Part shown: piece by piece, positions 17,222 to 23,792 of the stretch
How the letters are laid out: each line of letters opens with the position of its first letter
Numbering within the stretch: the first letter of the stretch is position 1
IMG/VR virus record: IMGVR_UViG_3300034061_003146
Location: 1-41,210 of that record
DNA from: a virus
Direction: 5' to 3' (one strand)
Length of the DNA stretch: 41,210 nt
Notes under the pieces: generated by a model
Told to the model about the DNA's origin: nothing
The model's input: only the letters and a program-made list of their open reading frames with translations
Database searches by the model: none
Position numbers and translations under genes: made by a program

Positions 17222-17670
17222 AAATCAACCTCGATGGCTCTCGTTACGTCGAGCAACCGCCAGCGGTGCCAACGTCGAGCAAGATCGAGCTAGTCGGTCA
17301 GCAACCGCAACCAAGGCAACCAGTGAGCCAAGAGCAAGTGATTGCAGCAAGAGCCGAGCGAACAGCCAAGCAAGGTCGGTTCGCATGGTCGTTGCTTCAC
17401 AAATATCGCGGGTGCGATCCTCAGTGGTTGGAATTGTGGGTCTACTTTATTCCGTCGAGGTGCGATTGCAGGGACGGATTCCAGCACATCCTAAAAGAAT
17501 TGCCACCGGATTATTCAAGCCCCGAAGCCTTTTTCGCCTGGGGCGTTGCACTTCACAACGCCGTCAACGCGAAGCTAGGCAAGCCACAAATCACGCTAGA
17601 GGAAGCTTACTTAATTTGGAGGAATAAAGATGGGTTGGAGCACAAAGAAACTACAGCGGAACGTAGTTGA
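17200..17670 (+). CDS. Erv1/ALR-like sulfhydryl oxidase homologue (CxC variant)
   Basis: From ATG 17200 the protein has 156 residues. Residues 61-129 line up with the FAD-binding helical domain of Erv1/ALR sulfhydryl oxidases: WSLLH near 63-67, LPPDYSSPEAFFAW near 101-114 and HNAVNAKLGKP at 119-129, the family FAD-binding signature. The redox site is RCDCRDGF at 87-94, a CxC instead of the usual CxxC, so activity is uncertain. Residues 1-60 are Gln/Pro rich and probably flexible. It overlaps the Cys-rich tail gene by 22 bases, which suggests a joint role in disulfide formation; this link is inferred. Confidence 0.65.
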   Translation: MDNNTVLKINLDGSRYVEQPPAVPTSSKIELVGQQPQPRQPVSQEQVIAARAERTAKQGRFAWSLLHKYRGCDPQWLELWVYFIPSRCDCRDGFQHILKELPPDYSSPEAFFAWGVALHNAVNAKLGKPQITLEEAYLIWRNKDGLEHKETTAERS

Positions 17671-18511
17671 GATCATAATCGATCTGTCCCGCAACAAGGA
17701 TTGGGAGCAATGGGTATTGCTTCGATCGGATGTCCATCATGACAACCCAAAGTGCGACCAAGAACTAGAAAAGCATCACCTCCAAGAGGCCATTGACTAT
17801 GATGCTCCGATCATCGATAACGGAGATCTGTTCTGCGCGATGCAGGGCAAATGGGACAAGCGAGCCGACAAGAATGCACTAAGAGAAGAGCATCGAGGAG
17901 GCAACTACTTCGATCTACTCGTTGAAACTGCGGCGGAATTCTACAAGCCATTCGGGGCTCAATTCGCGGTGCTTGGCAAGGGCAACCATGAAACGGCGGT
18001 GACTAAGGCACATGAGACCGACTTGACCGACAGGCTGGCCTCTAGGATGCGTGCCCACGGGTCGAAAGTAGAATCGAGTGGCTACGGTGGGTTTGTTCTG
18101 TTCCGCTTTCAGGATGCCAACCAGAAGCATCTACGCAAGAGCCCGAAGGATTCTAAGGTGCTTTACCACTTCCACGGCACAGGCGGAGGCGGGCCAGTTA
18201 CGCGAGGCGTGATTCAGACGAATCGAATGGCGGTTTGGAGTCCTGATGCGGATATCGTGCTATCGGGACATACGCACGATGAATGGGCTGTAACGATACC
18301 GAGAATGCGAATATCCTCAAAGGGCGTGGTTTACCATGATGAGCAATTGCACATCAGGCCGCCAGGATACAAGGATGCTTGGGCTGATAGCGATCATGGT
18401 TTCGAAACCGAGAAGATGCTCGGGCCTAAGTCGCTCGGAGCTGCTTGGCTTCAGTTCACATGGTGCTCTCGTCGCGGGCGAGTAATGGTAGACACGAAGC
18501 GAGCGAAATAA
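17630..18511 (+). CDS. Calcineurin-like metallophosphoesterase
   Basis: A 293-residue protein with the complete set of metallophosphoesterase motifs: SDVHHDN (D34, H36), DNGDLF (D66), GKGNHE, YHFHGTGGGG and LSGHTHDE. These bind two metal ions and hydrolyse phosphoester bonds; the substrate cannot be told. GGAGG upstream supports the start at 17630, which overlaps the previous gene by 41 bases. Confidence 0.85.
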   Translation: MGWSTKKLQRNVVEIIIDLSRNKDWEQWVLLRSDVHHDNPKCDQELEKHHLQEAIDYDAPIIDNGDLFCAMQGKWDKRADKNALREEHRGGNYFDLLVETAAEFYKPFGAQFAVLGKGNHETAVTKAHETDLTDRLASRMRAHGSKVESSGYGGFVLFRFQDANQKHLRKSPKDSKVLYHFHGTGGGGPVTRGVIQTNRMAVWSPDADIVLSGHTHDEWAVTIPRMRISSKGVVYHDEQLHIRPPGYKDAWADSDHGFETEKMLGPKSLGAAWLQFTWCSRRGRVMVDTKRAK

Positions 18512-18810
18512 TGGATAACTTCGCTACCCTTCGCGATGCACTCAAGCAAGCCAACCCAACTATCAGCGTCTCGGTCAGGCGGTGCAAGATGCCTGCGAAA
18601 TTGCTAGGCGATTGCCGACGCAAGAGCGATCATTTTCTAGTGCGAGTCTCAAACGATCAACCGATGCAGGGCCAAGTCGATACACTTGTCCACGAATTCG
18701 CTCACGCCATCGCGTTCATCGAGTGGGAAGAAACCGGCCAACACGGGTCGATTTGGGCCAGTGCTTACGCCGATTGCTACCGGATCTACGAAAAAACGGT
18801 TACCGGCTAA
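18511..18810 (+). CDS. SprT-like zinc metallopeptidase domain protein
   Basis: A 99-residue protein with VHEFAHAIAF (HExxH at 61-65) and a third candidate ligand in GQHGSIWA (H78), the order seen in SprT-like zinc peptidases. It lacks the usual C-terminal zinc ribbon. I chose ATG 18511, which shares one base with the previous TAA, over an upstream in-frame start inside the phosphoesterase gene. It is the last gene before the AT-rich control region. The substrate is unknown. Confidence 0.7.
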   Translation: MDNFATLRDALKQANPTISVSVRRCKMPAKLLGDCRRKSDHFLVRVSNDQPMQGQVDTLVHEFAHAIAFIEWEETGQHGSIWASAYADCYRIYEKTVTG

Positions 18811-18833
18811 AAATTCTCTAAATCTTTTTTCCC

Positions 18834-18862
18834 TGCGTTTTCGTTGGCAAAACGCATCTTTT
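18834..18862 (+). terminator. Probable terminator ending the late (structural) operon
   Basis: Arms 18834-18841 and 18849-18856 form an eight-base stem (TGCGTTTT with AAAACGCA), seven-base loop, followed by TCTTTT. A T-run also precedes it (18825-18830). It lies in the 167-base gap after the SprT-like gene. Confidence 0.5.
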
Positions 18863-18894
18863 GGGGAAAACTTCGATATCTTTTTTGATAAAGG

Positions 18895-18923
18895 TGTTAA
18901 TCTTTGTTTGGTGTGGCGATAAT
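18895..18923 (+). promoter_or_regulatory. Candidate promoter for the small-gene block
   Basis: GATAAT at 18918-18923 matches five of six bases of a sigma70 -10 box in an AT-rich stretch; the -35 candidate TGTTAA (18895-18900) at 17 bases spacing is weak. Location in the only sizeable gap between structural and small-gene blocks supports a promoter here. Confidence 0.35.
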
Positions 18924-18930
18924 ATACACA

Positions 18931-18953
18931 CGTCAGGCGATTGAGACCTGACG
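18931..18953 (+). promoter_or_regulatory. Inverted repeat downstream of the candidate promoter (operator or hairpin)
   Basis: CGTCAGG (18931-18937) and CCTGACG (18947-18953) are perfect inverted arms separated by nine bases. They begin eight bases after the candidate -10 box, where a repressor operator or 5' RNA hairpin would lie. Confidence 0.45.
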
Positions 18954-18977
18954 AAAACCCAAACGGAGATTAAGACG

Positions 18978-19223
18978 ATGACAGTAGCAAACGCAGTTAA
19001 AAAGTTGGTCAAAAGCGGATTCGAGGTAACTGGCTCAGGAGTGCGATTCAGCGGACGCAAGGGAAGCCAAGTTATCGAGTTTAATCGTCTTGGAAGCGAA
19101 TCCGATTCGATCGGTTGCATTAAGGTTCGATCGATCAACGACAACGACAATGCTCAATCCGACTACTCGGCTGGTGTTTGGTGCAACAATCTTTCGCAAG
19201 CGATCAAGCTTTCTTCAAACTAG
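18978..19223 (+). CDS. Small protein, function unknown
   Basis: An 81-residue protein with a helical N-terminus (MTVANAVKKLVKSGFEV) and a strand-rich rest. CGGAGAT lies before the ATG. It is the first gene of the small-gene block; no motif recognised. Confidence 0.6.
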   Translation: MTVANAVKKLVKSGFEVTGSGVRFSGRKGSQVIEFNRLGSESDSIGCIKVRSINDNDNAQSDYSAGVWCNNLSQAIKLSSN

Positions 19224-19252
19224 GCCTAACCAACTGACGAGCCGGGAACGGC

Positions 19253-19290
19253 GAAACCCCTCGGGGTCTTGGTTTCAACACTTTTTCAAC
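19253..19290 (+). terminator. Hairpin in leader of the next small gene
   Basis: GAAACC (19253-19258) and GGTTTC (19271-19276) pair around a GC-rich loop containing CCTCGGGG; a T-run follows at 19282-19286. It may be a weak terminator or attenuator. The sequence AACACTTTTT and GGAGATAG after it recurs before the next gene. Confidence 0.3.
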
Positions 19291-19302
19291 GGAGATAGGA
19301 TT

Positions 19303-19551
19303 ATGGCAACTGCAAACAATGGTGTCGATCAAGAATTCAGCATCCGATGCAAGGCTTTTAGCGGCGAAGGTGTGAGGCTTAACAGGGTGCTTGTCGAGGG
19401 CGGTGCTAATGGCAGCATCTCTGTGTGGGATTCTGTCGCGGGTCACTACACGACATGCCACAGCCTCTCAGAGCGAGCCCAAAAGCGCATCCGCAAAGAA
19501 AGCTTGCACCGCTGGAAAGTACAGTATTTTCACGGGCTCAAGTTGGCTTAA
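19303..19551 (+). CDS. Small protein, function unknown
   Basis: An 82-residue basic protein read from ATG 19303 after GGAGATAG. Its C-terminal half is Arg/Lys/His rich (SERAQKRIRKESLHRWKVQYF). An upstream in-frame ATG at 19090 lies inside the previous gene and has no ribosome site. No family recognised. Confidence 0.55.
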   Translation: MATANNGVDQEFSIRCKAFSGEGVRLNRVLVEGGANGSISVWDSVAGHYTTCHSLSERAQKRIRKESLHRWKVQYFHGLKLA

Positions 19552-19572
19552 CACTTTTTTGGAGATAGAACG

Positions 19573-19749
19573 ATGGCACGATTAACTAAAGACGGACTCA
19601 CAATTTACGACCTTCAGCCGCAAGCCAGTGAGCTTTGCGTTGTTGCTGGGCCGATTGGCTACAGGGTTGACGAGATCGACATGGACGACTTGCCGATTGG
19701 TTTTCGGTGGGTTACGGCTCAAGAGTGGGAGGAACTGCAACATGCCTAA
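19573..19749 (+). CDS. 58-residue protein, function unknown
   Basis: ATG 19573 follows GGAGATAGAACG and a leader resembling that of the preceding gene. The product is acidic and ends TAQEWEELQHA. Its stop overlaps the start of the next gene by eight bases, which supports translation. Confidence 0.55.
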   Translation: MARLTKDGLTIYDLQPQASELCVVAGPIGYRVDEIDMDDLPIGFRWVTAQEWEELQHA

Positions 19750-19972
19750 ACGCACAAAAGAGCAACTGACGAAGGAAATCAAGATGCTCGCAGATCACAT
19801 CACGTACAGTATTGGTTTCGCATTTGAAAAGGATCTCGATCTGCAATGGATCGGAATCGCCAAGCGTCGAGCCCAAGAGCTGGCGGTTGAGTGCCAACGG
19901 CTTGAGGATCGGGAGAACGAGGGGATCGAGGAAGCGGTACAGCAACTTAGAAAGGGTTTGGAAGATGAGTGA
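19742..19972 (+). CDS. Small helical protein, function unknown
   Basis: A 76-residue charged protein, probably two helices (KEQLTKEIKMLADHITYSI and RRAQELAVECQRLEDRENE). ATG 19742 lies within the end of the previous gene; its own stop overlaps the next start by eight bases. No function recognised. Confidence 0.55.
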   Translation: MPKRTKEQLTKEIKMLADHITYSIGFAFEKDLDLQWIGIAKRRAQELAVECQRLEDRENEGIEEAVQQLRKGLEDE

Positions 19973-20381
19973 AGGATTTAAAGGTGTTCCAGGTGTGCCC
20001 GATGGGTGGGAGCTGGTGGCGTTGCGTGTGCCAGATAAGGGAGAGTGGTTTATCGGTGTTGACGGAAAGCCGTGCCAAGCCGATCGTAGTAGCGGACAAG
20101 TGTGGCCCATCATCCGCAAGATCGAGCAACCTGCGAAGTATCGACCGTTTGCGAACGGTGCGGATTTCATGGCGAACAAAGGGCAGGGTATTGCTGTAGA
20201 TTGGAGCTCTCCGAGTGATTGCCCAGGTTTCTACGCTATCGTTTCTGCGAACAATAGTTTTCTTTGGGTTGCTTTCGGTGGTGTTGTTAAAAGTTTTAGA
20301 TGGGAGCAAGCATTCGAGGAACTCAAGTTCCGCCATGCTGACAACTCTACATCACCCTTTGGAGTGCGAATCGATGAATAA
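19965..20381 (+). CDS. Hypothetical protein rich in Trp and Gly
   Basis: A 138-residue protein (ATG 19965). The repeated pattern of Trp with Gly/Pro (DGWELVALRVPDKGEWFIG) resembles the small phage proteins that occur in arrays in such early regions and shares the style of the gene at 25638 (KGWTALSDDEPRLESDAFWS). No catalytic motif visible. Confidence 0.55.
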   Translation: MSEGFKGVPGVPDGWELVALRVPDKGEWFIGVDGKPCQADRSSGQVWPIIRKIEQPAKYRPFANGADFMANKGQGIAVDWSSPSDCPGFYAIVSANNSFLWVAFGGVVKSFRWEQAFEELKFRHADNSTSPFGVRIDE

Positions 20382-20580
20382 CACTGTCAACGTCAACACA
20401 ACGCAACCTTCCGACTGGGCAGAGCTAGCCAGAAAAGCGGCATCGCTAGAGGGCATCGGGCTATCGGAGTTTGTGGGGCTTGCGATGGTGGATCGAGCCC
20501 ATCGGATTCTCGGTACTGATCCGGTCAAGGGCTGGAAAAAGCTTTCCAAGCGAACTAGAGGGAGGCCGAAAAATGACTGA
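20374..20580 (+). CDS. Small protein, possible ribbon-helix-helix DNA binder
   Basis: A 68-residue protein. An N-terminal strand-like NTVNVNTTQ is followed by helices (SDWAELARKAASLEGIGLSE) and a basic tail (KKLSKRTRGRPKND). This could be a ribbon-helix-helix regulator, but the match is weak. Start ATG overlaps the previous TAA by eight bases. Confidence 0.5.
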   Translation: MNNTVNVNTTQPSDWAELARKAASLEGIGLSEFVGLAMVDRAHRILGTDPVKGWKKLSKRTRGRPKND

Positions 20581-20770
20581 GTGCCGAGTGATTGAGCTTT
20601 GCTTCTGGCGGTTCCTTGCAGTGGATGACGACACGATCACAAGCAGGATCACAGTGTCCAGCGGTGTTCCGATCCAATGGGGATGCGATGATATTTGCGA
20701 TTGGGTAGAAGGTCGCTTTGGTGACCTTCTCAACGGTGGGTGGGAATTCGGTTTTAAGTTTGTTTCGTGA
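20573..20770 (+). CDS. Small protein, function unknown
   Basis: A 65-residue protein with several Trp and Cys residues (CDDICDWVEGRFG). It overlaps the previous gene by eight bases. No family recognised. Confidence 0.45.
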   Translation: MTECRVIELCFWRFLAVDDDTITSRITVSSGVPIQWGCDDICDWVEGRFGDLLNGGWEFGFKFVS

Positions 20771-20778
20771 GGTGCAAA

Positions 20779-20877
20779 ATGACATACGTCCTAATCTTCC
20801 TGATCGCTTTCGGCATCGGTCTTGGCTGTGGAATCTCTGATTTAGGGAGCAAGCATGATGAGCCAGATGATGCATGA
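20779..20877 (+). CDS. 32-residue membrane peptide
   Basis: ATG 20779 after GAGGTGC; the product begins with one hydrophobic span (YVLIFLIAFGIGLGCGI) and ends in an acidic tail (KHDEPDDA). Probably a single-pass inner membrane peptide. Function unknown. Confidence 0.45.
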   Translation: MTYVLIFLIAFGIGLGCGISDLGSKHDEPDDA

Positions 20878-20924
20878 GGTTGTTTGCAGTTTTTGTTTTT
20901 TAACTCTTTAATACTGGAGGAAAC

Positions 20925-21113
20925 ATGATTGGAAAATTGTCTAGAATTGCATGGCTTGCTTTAATTTCGAGCAATAAAGATCGCAATAAAATCCGAAAGT
21001 CCCGCAAGGATTTGAAGCGAGAGGGGCTGGTAGGAAGAAACTCGGAAAATTATGTGCCTAGGCTCACCAAGGCACCAAGAAGGAGGAAGTCGGTCAGCAA
21101 TGAACGGTATTGA
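20925..21113 (+). CDS. Small basic protein
   Basis: A 62-residue, strongly basic protein (many Lys/Arg, RRRKS near the end) preceded by a good ribosome site TGGAGGAAAC. It may bind nucleic acid; this is only a guess from charge. Confidence 0.5.
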   Translation: MIGKLSRIAWLALISSNKDRNKIRKSRKDLKREGLVGRNSENYVPRLTKAPRRRKSVSNERY

Positions 21114-21192
21114 TCTGCATGAGCTGCTTTACCTCGGCGTGGTCGAGGTCAGCGTAGGGTTTGTTCTTTACTTGGTTATGAGAGGTGAATGA
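21100..21192 (+). CDS. 30-residue membrane peptide
   Basis: ATG 21100 with AGGAGG upstream; product has one hydrophobic span (LLYLGVVEVSVGFVLYLV). Its stop overlaps the ATG of the next gene by four bases, which supports it being translated. Confidence 0.45.
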   Translation: MNGIDLHELLYLGVVEVSVGFVLYLVMRGE

Positions 21193-21563
21193 TGGAAAAT
21201 GAATACGATCCGCATCCCGATTTTGGCATCACGCCAGCGCAGTACCATGCGGGATTGTCGAAGCTATGGGATGCGCTTAACATGTCTAGCAACCCGACAG
21301 GCGAAGACGTTTTTACGCTTGCGGCTAGGGCGATTGAAGACGCACAACAAAAGCCAAGCCGTCGAGAGATCGCGGCGATGGCGATGCAAGGGCTGTTGAG
21401 CGATCCTGAAGAATCAGGGGTCTATGCAACAGTAGCGGATGTTGCGGTCAAGTACGCCGATGCACTCATCGAGCGACTGTCCGCCGATCCGGTGGCTGAG
21501 GGGCTCAATCTGCTTCCGATGTACTCCAGAGAACTAGATGAGGGGCTGACAGATGACAACTAA
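21189..21563 (+). CDS. Hypothetical helical protein
   Basis: A 124-residue protein, mainly helical, acidic at both ends. It carries PSRREIAAMAMQGLL and VADVAVKYADALIERL, a pattern common in small phage proteins of recombination regions. Function unknown. Confidence 0.6.
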   Translation: MMENEYDPHPDFGITPAQYHAGLSKLWDALNMSSNPTGEDVFTLAARAIEDAQQKPSRREIAAMAMQGLLSDPEESGVYATVADVAVKYADALIERLSADPVAEGLNLLPMYSRELDEGLTDDN

Positions 21564-21777
21564 AGAACCAACGCCACCACCGCCACCCATAAGGCTTGTG
21601 AATCACCCCAAAGCCGAGTTTGCCTTGCTTCTAGCTATGCGGTGGAGGCAAGAGCAGCTAAGAGGCGACAAGATGGCGGAAAAGTCTTGCTGTCTCGCTC
21701 TTTGCTTAGACCTCGACGAGATAATTCGCGACATAGCGAACCCACCAACCTCACCCCCACCACCGAGGAAACAATAG
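21553..21777 (+). CDS. Proline-rich small protein
   Basis: A 74-residue protein with proline runs at both ends (TPPPPPIR and TSPPPPRKQ) around a helical centre with two adjacent Cys. It overlaps the previous gene by eleven bases and ends two bases before the exonuclease gene. Function unknown. Confidence 0.55.
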   Translation: MTTKEPTPPPPPIRLVNHPKAEFALLLAMRWRQEQLRGDKMAEKSCCLALCLDLDEIIRDIANPPTSPPPPRKQ

Positions 21778-21779
21778 CC

Positions 21780-22592
21780 ATGAGTGACTACTACGCCAAC
21801 AAAGCCCTATCGCACTCCAAGCTATCCTGCTTGGCTCAGAATCCGATGGAGTTTCGGATGCGTTACGTTGACGATCCGCCAAGCTTACCGCCGAAAGAAT
21901 CCGACGCTTTCGCGATGGGTCATGCTGTCCATTGTTTGGCACTTGAGCCTGAGAAGTTCGACGAGCGTTTTGCGGTTGCCCCAAAGGTTGACAGACGAAC
22001 GACAGCGGGCAAGGTGGCATGGGCTGAATACCTGGCTGACTGCGAAGGCAAAACAGTCCTCGATGAACAGGATCACGCCGACGCGATCGCTTGCGTCCAG
22101 GCGTTGAACAATCACCCTGAGTTTGCGACGATCATGGCGCAACCTCGGCGGGTCGAAGTGCCTTTTGAGTTCGATCTGTTCGGGCATCGCTTCAAAGCCA
22201 AGCCTGATTGCATTGTGGACTCGATGCGGTTGATCGTTGACATCAAGACAACCGACGACGCGAGCCCCCATAAGTGGCAATGGTCGGCGGTTGATTATGG
22301 GTATCATCGGCAAAAGTACATTTATCAACAGGCTGTTTATCTTGAAACGGGCGAATCGTATCAGTTTATCTTTGCGGTGGTCGAGAAGCCCAAGCCATCA
22401 ACGAGAGGCATACCTCCAACTGTCGCTCTGTATGAGCTTGACGGAGAAGCAACCAGAATGGGGATTCAGGATACTGCGGGACTCATCCTGCAATATGAAA
22501 AGCGACTAGAGACGAACGATTGGAAGCAACCCTACAGCAACGGGCTGAAGGTGTTGAGCTTGCCAAAGAGAAGGGTTTATTCGGAGGAATAG
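21780..22592 (+). CDS. RecE-like exonuclease (PDDEXK family, exodeoxyribonuclease VIII type)
   Basis: From ATG 21780 the protein has 270 residues. LSHSKLSCLAQNP at the start, FAMGHAVHCLALEP near 42-55, the nuclease core GHRFKAKPDCIVD and LIVDIKTT, and the later QAVYLETGE are the recognisable pattern of RecE/DUF3799-like 5'-3' exonucleases. Asp of KPD and Asp-x-Lys of DIKTT are the metal and catalytic residues. It makes single-stranded 3' ends for the RecT-like protein encoded next. An upstream in-frame start at 21642 lies inside the previous gene and is rejected. Confidence 0.85.
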   Translation: MSDYYANKALSHSKLSCLAQNPMEFRMRYVDDPPSLPPKESDAFAMGHAVHCLALEPEKFDERFAVAPKVDRRTTAGKVAWAEYLADCEGKTVLDEQDHADAIACVQALNNHPEFATIMAQPRRVEVPFEFDLFGHRFKAKPDCIVDSMRLIVDIKTTDDASPHKWQWSAVDYGYHRQKYIYQQAVYLETGESYQFIFAVVEKPKPSTRGIPPTVALYELDGEATRMGIQDTAGLILQYEKRLETNDWKQPYSNGLKVLSLPKRRVYSEE

Positions 22593-22594
22593 AA

Positions 22595-23476
22595 ATGAGT
22601 ACAGACATCACAACAGAACCAAAAAAGGAAACCAAGGCTCTCAGCAAGCCAGCAGCATTCCGTCAAACTGCGTTGAATTTCGCAACGATGGTGCTTACTG
22701 ATTGGGTCGGCGAAGATCGAGCAAGGGAAGCGGCTGGACGCATCAGCGTTGCTCTTTCGGCTGCAAGATCATCGAGCAAGAAGCCTGAGGATTTCGACGA
22801 ATGCCTAAGCACACCGCAAGGGCAGGAGTCGGTCGGTCGAGTAATCGCAATCGCGGCTCTTACCGGCATGATGCCAAGCACTGGCGCGGGGGCTCTTGCG
22901 TTTGCAATCCCTAGATCAGTTCGGCGAGGTGAGCCTAAGCAACTGTTTTTTCAGTTGTCGCATCGAGGGCTAAACGCTTTAGCGAATCGAGCGGGTATGC
23001 ACATGGTCGCAACGCCAATTGGTTACGATGACAAGATCAAGATCGGAGCTGACGGGACTTGCGAAATTGAGTCGATCGATTTCGACAATCCGCCGATTTC
23101 ATTCGATGATCTTCGCGGTGTTGTCTTGTCGGTCAAGATTCGCGACACTGGTACGGTTATCCATACCGGATTCGTAGCTAAAAAGTTGATCGAGAAACGC
23201 AGGGCCAATAGCGATGGATATAACTACGCAGAGAAACCCGGCAACGACTTTGCGAAGGACTCTGATCCCTGGCACAAGTGGCCAATTGAGCAAGCGATGA
23301 AGACGGCGATGCATTATGCAATTGGGCGCGGATGGTGCATTATCGATGACACTGAAAGCGTTCGAGCGTTGCAGGCTGATATCCAAAGCGATAACCGGAC
23401 GATCGATGCGGAGTACGTTAAGCGCGTCACGCTCCAAAAGGTTGACTTACCAGCGATCGAAGGGCCAGCGGAATGA
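22595..23476 (+). CDS. recT: RecT-like single-strand annealing protein
   Basis: A 293-residue protein from ATG 22595 with GGAGGAATAG upstream. It contains the RecT core: IAIAALTGMMPSTGAGALAF, QLFFQLSHRGLNALANRAG, RGVVLSVKIRDTG, WHKWPIEQAMKTAMHYAIGRG. Together with the exonuclease gene three bases upstream it forms a RecE/RecT-like pair for homologous recombination and concatemer processing. Confidence 0.88.
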   Translation: MSTDITTEPKKETKALSKPAAFRQTALNFATMVLTDWVGEDRAREAAGRISVALSAARSSSKKPEDFDECLSTPQGQESVGRVIAIAALTGMMPSTGAGALAFAIPRSVRRGEPKQLFFQLSHRGLNALANRAGMHMVATPIGYDDKIKIGADGTCEIESIDFDNPPISFDDLRGVVLSVKIRDTGTVIHTGFVAKKLIEKRRANSDGYNYAEKPGNDFAKDSDPWHKWPIEQAMKTAMHYAIGRGWCIIDDTESVRALQADIQSDNRTIDAEYVKRVTLQKVDLPAIEGPAE

Positions 23477-23562
23477 GAATGGGAGCATGGCACCAGCTCC
23501 CTAAAAAGCGTGCCAGGATCGGCGGCGTGGACAGAGACACGCAAGCTATGAAAGGCCCGTGA
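23473..23562 (+). CDS. Possible 29-residue peptide after recT
   Basis: ATG 23473 overlaps the recT stop (ATGA). The product is basic (HQLPKKRARIGG). It overlaps the 5' part of a candidate structured RNA, so either could be the real feature. Confidence 0.3.
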   Translation: MRMGAWHQLPKKRARIGGVDRDTQAMKGP

Positions 23563-23640
23563 TGGCGTGGACGCAACACGACAGGGCAGCGGAAGGCGAA
23601 ATCCCCGCATGCGTAGCAGGTGCGATTCCTGCCCGATCCT
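23516..23640 (+). ncRNA. Candidate structured RNA with tRNA-like ends
   Basis: GGATCGG (23516-23522) pairs perfectly with CCGATCC (23633-23639), followed by one base and a T-run. Immediately before the 3' arm is a T-arm-like hairpin: GCAGG, loop TGCGATT, CCTGC (23616-23632). After the 5' arm comes a D-arm-like hairpin GCGTG/CACGC (23525-23529 with 23538-23542). The spacing is 125 nt, too long for a tRNA, and no proper anticodon stem forms although TGAAA occurs at 23549-23553. A GCCC/GGGC stem (near 23556 and 23584) and a GCGG/CCGC stem (23589 and 23605) fill the middle. It may be a tRNA-like element or a degenerate tRNA. Confidence 0.35.
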
Positions 23641-23783
23641 TTTGCCAACCCCACTTCGGGGCGGCGTATGGAGGTGAACAATGGAGATCGACTGTCATCA
23701 TCGAGCCCCCGATGGTGACGATGACTAAACCAAGAAACGTGCGTCGGGGGCTTCGATGCATGACTTTGTTCGCCTGTTTTTAG
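23562..23783 (+). CDS. Doubtful 73-residue reading frame
   Basis: ATG 23562 overlaps the stop of the 29-residue frame (TGATG style), as is common here, but the product shows no recognisable domain and runs through the RNA-like hairpins at 23616-23640, 23644-23665 and 23700-23757. It may not be translated. Confidence 0.2.
   Translation: MAWTQHDRAAEGEIPACVAGAIPARSFCQPHFGAAYGGEQWRSTVIIEPPMVTMTKPRNVRRGLRCMTLFACF
23681..23757 (+). promoter_or_regulatory. Possible leader peptide with overlapping long hairpin
   Basis: ATG 23681 follows GGAGGTGAACA, one of the best ribosome sites in the area, but encodes only 15 residues (MEIDCHHRAPDGDDD, stop 23726-23728). A long stem (23700-23712 with 23744-23757, 13 pairs and one bulged T) starts inside this frame. 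This resembles a translated leader controlling the genes from 23793 on. Confidence 0.3.
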
Positions 23784-23792
23784 GGAGTGATT

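Noticed and set aside
18518-19249. Minus-strand and alternate-frame reading frames across the window, such as those opposite 6528-6992 and 10786-11412
   Set aside because: They lie opposite well supported genes, lack ribosome sites and show no domain pattern; all supported genes are on the + strand.
20374-20770. Toxin-antitoxin pair (RHH-like protein plus next gene)
   Set aside because: Neither product has a recognisable toxin motif; only size and overlap suggested it.
23543-23559. Phe anticodon (GAA) loop in the tRNA-like element
   Set aside because: TGAAA is present but the flanking bases do not form an anticodon stem, so I do not call a tRNA-Phe.
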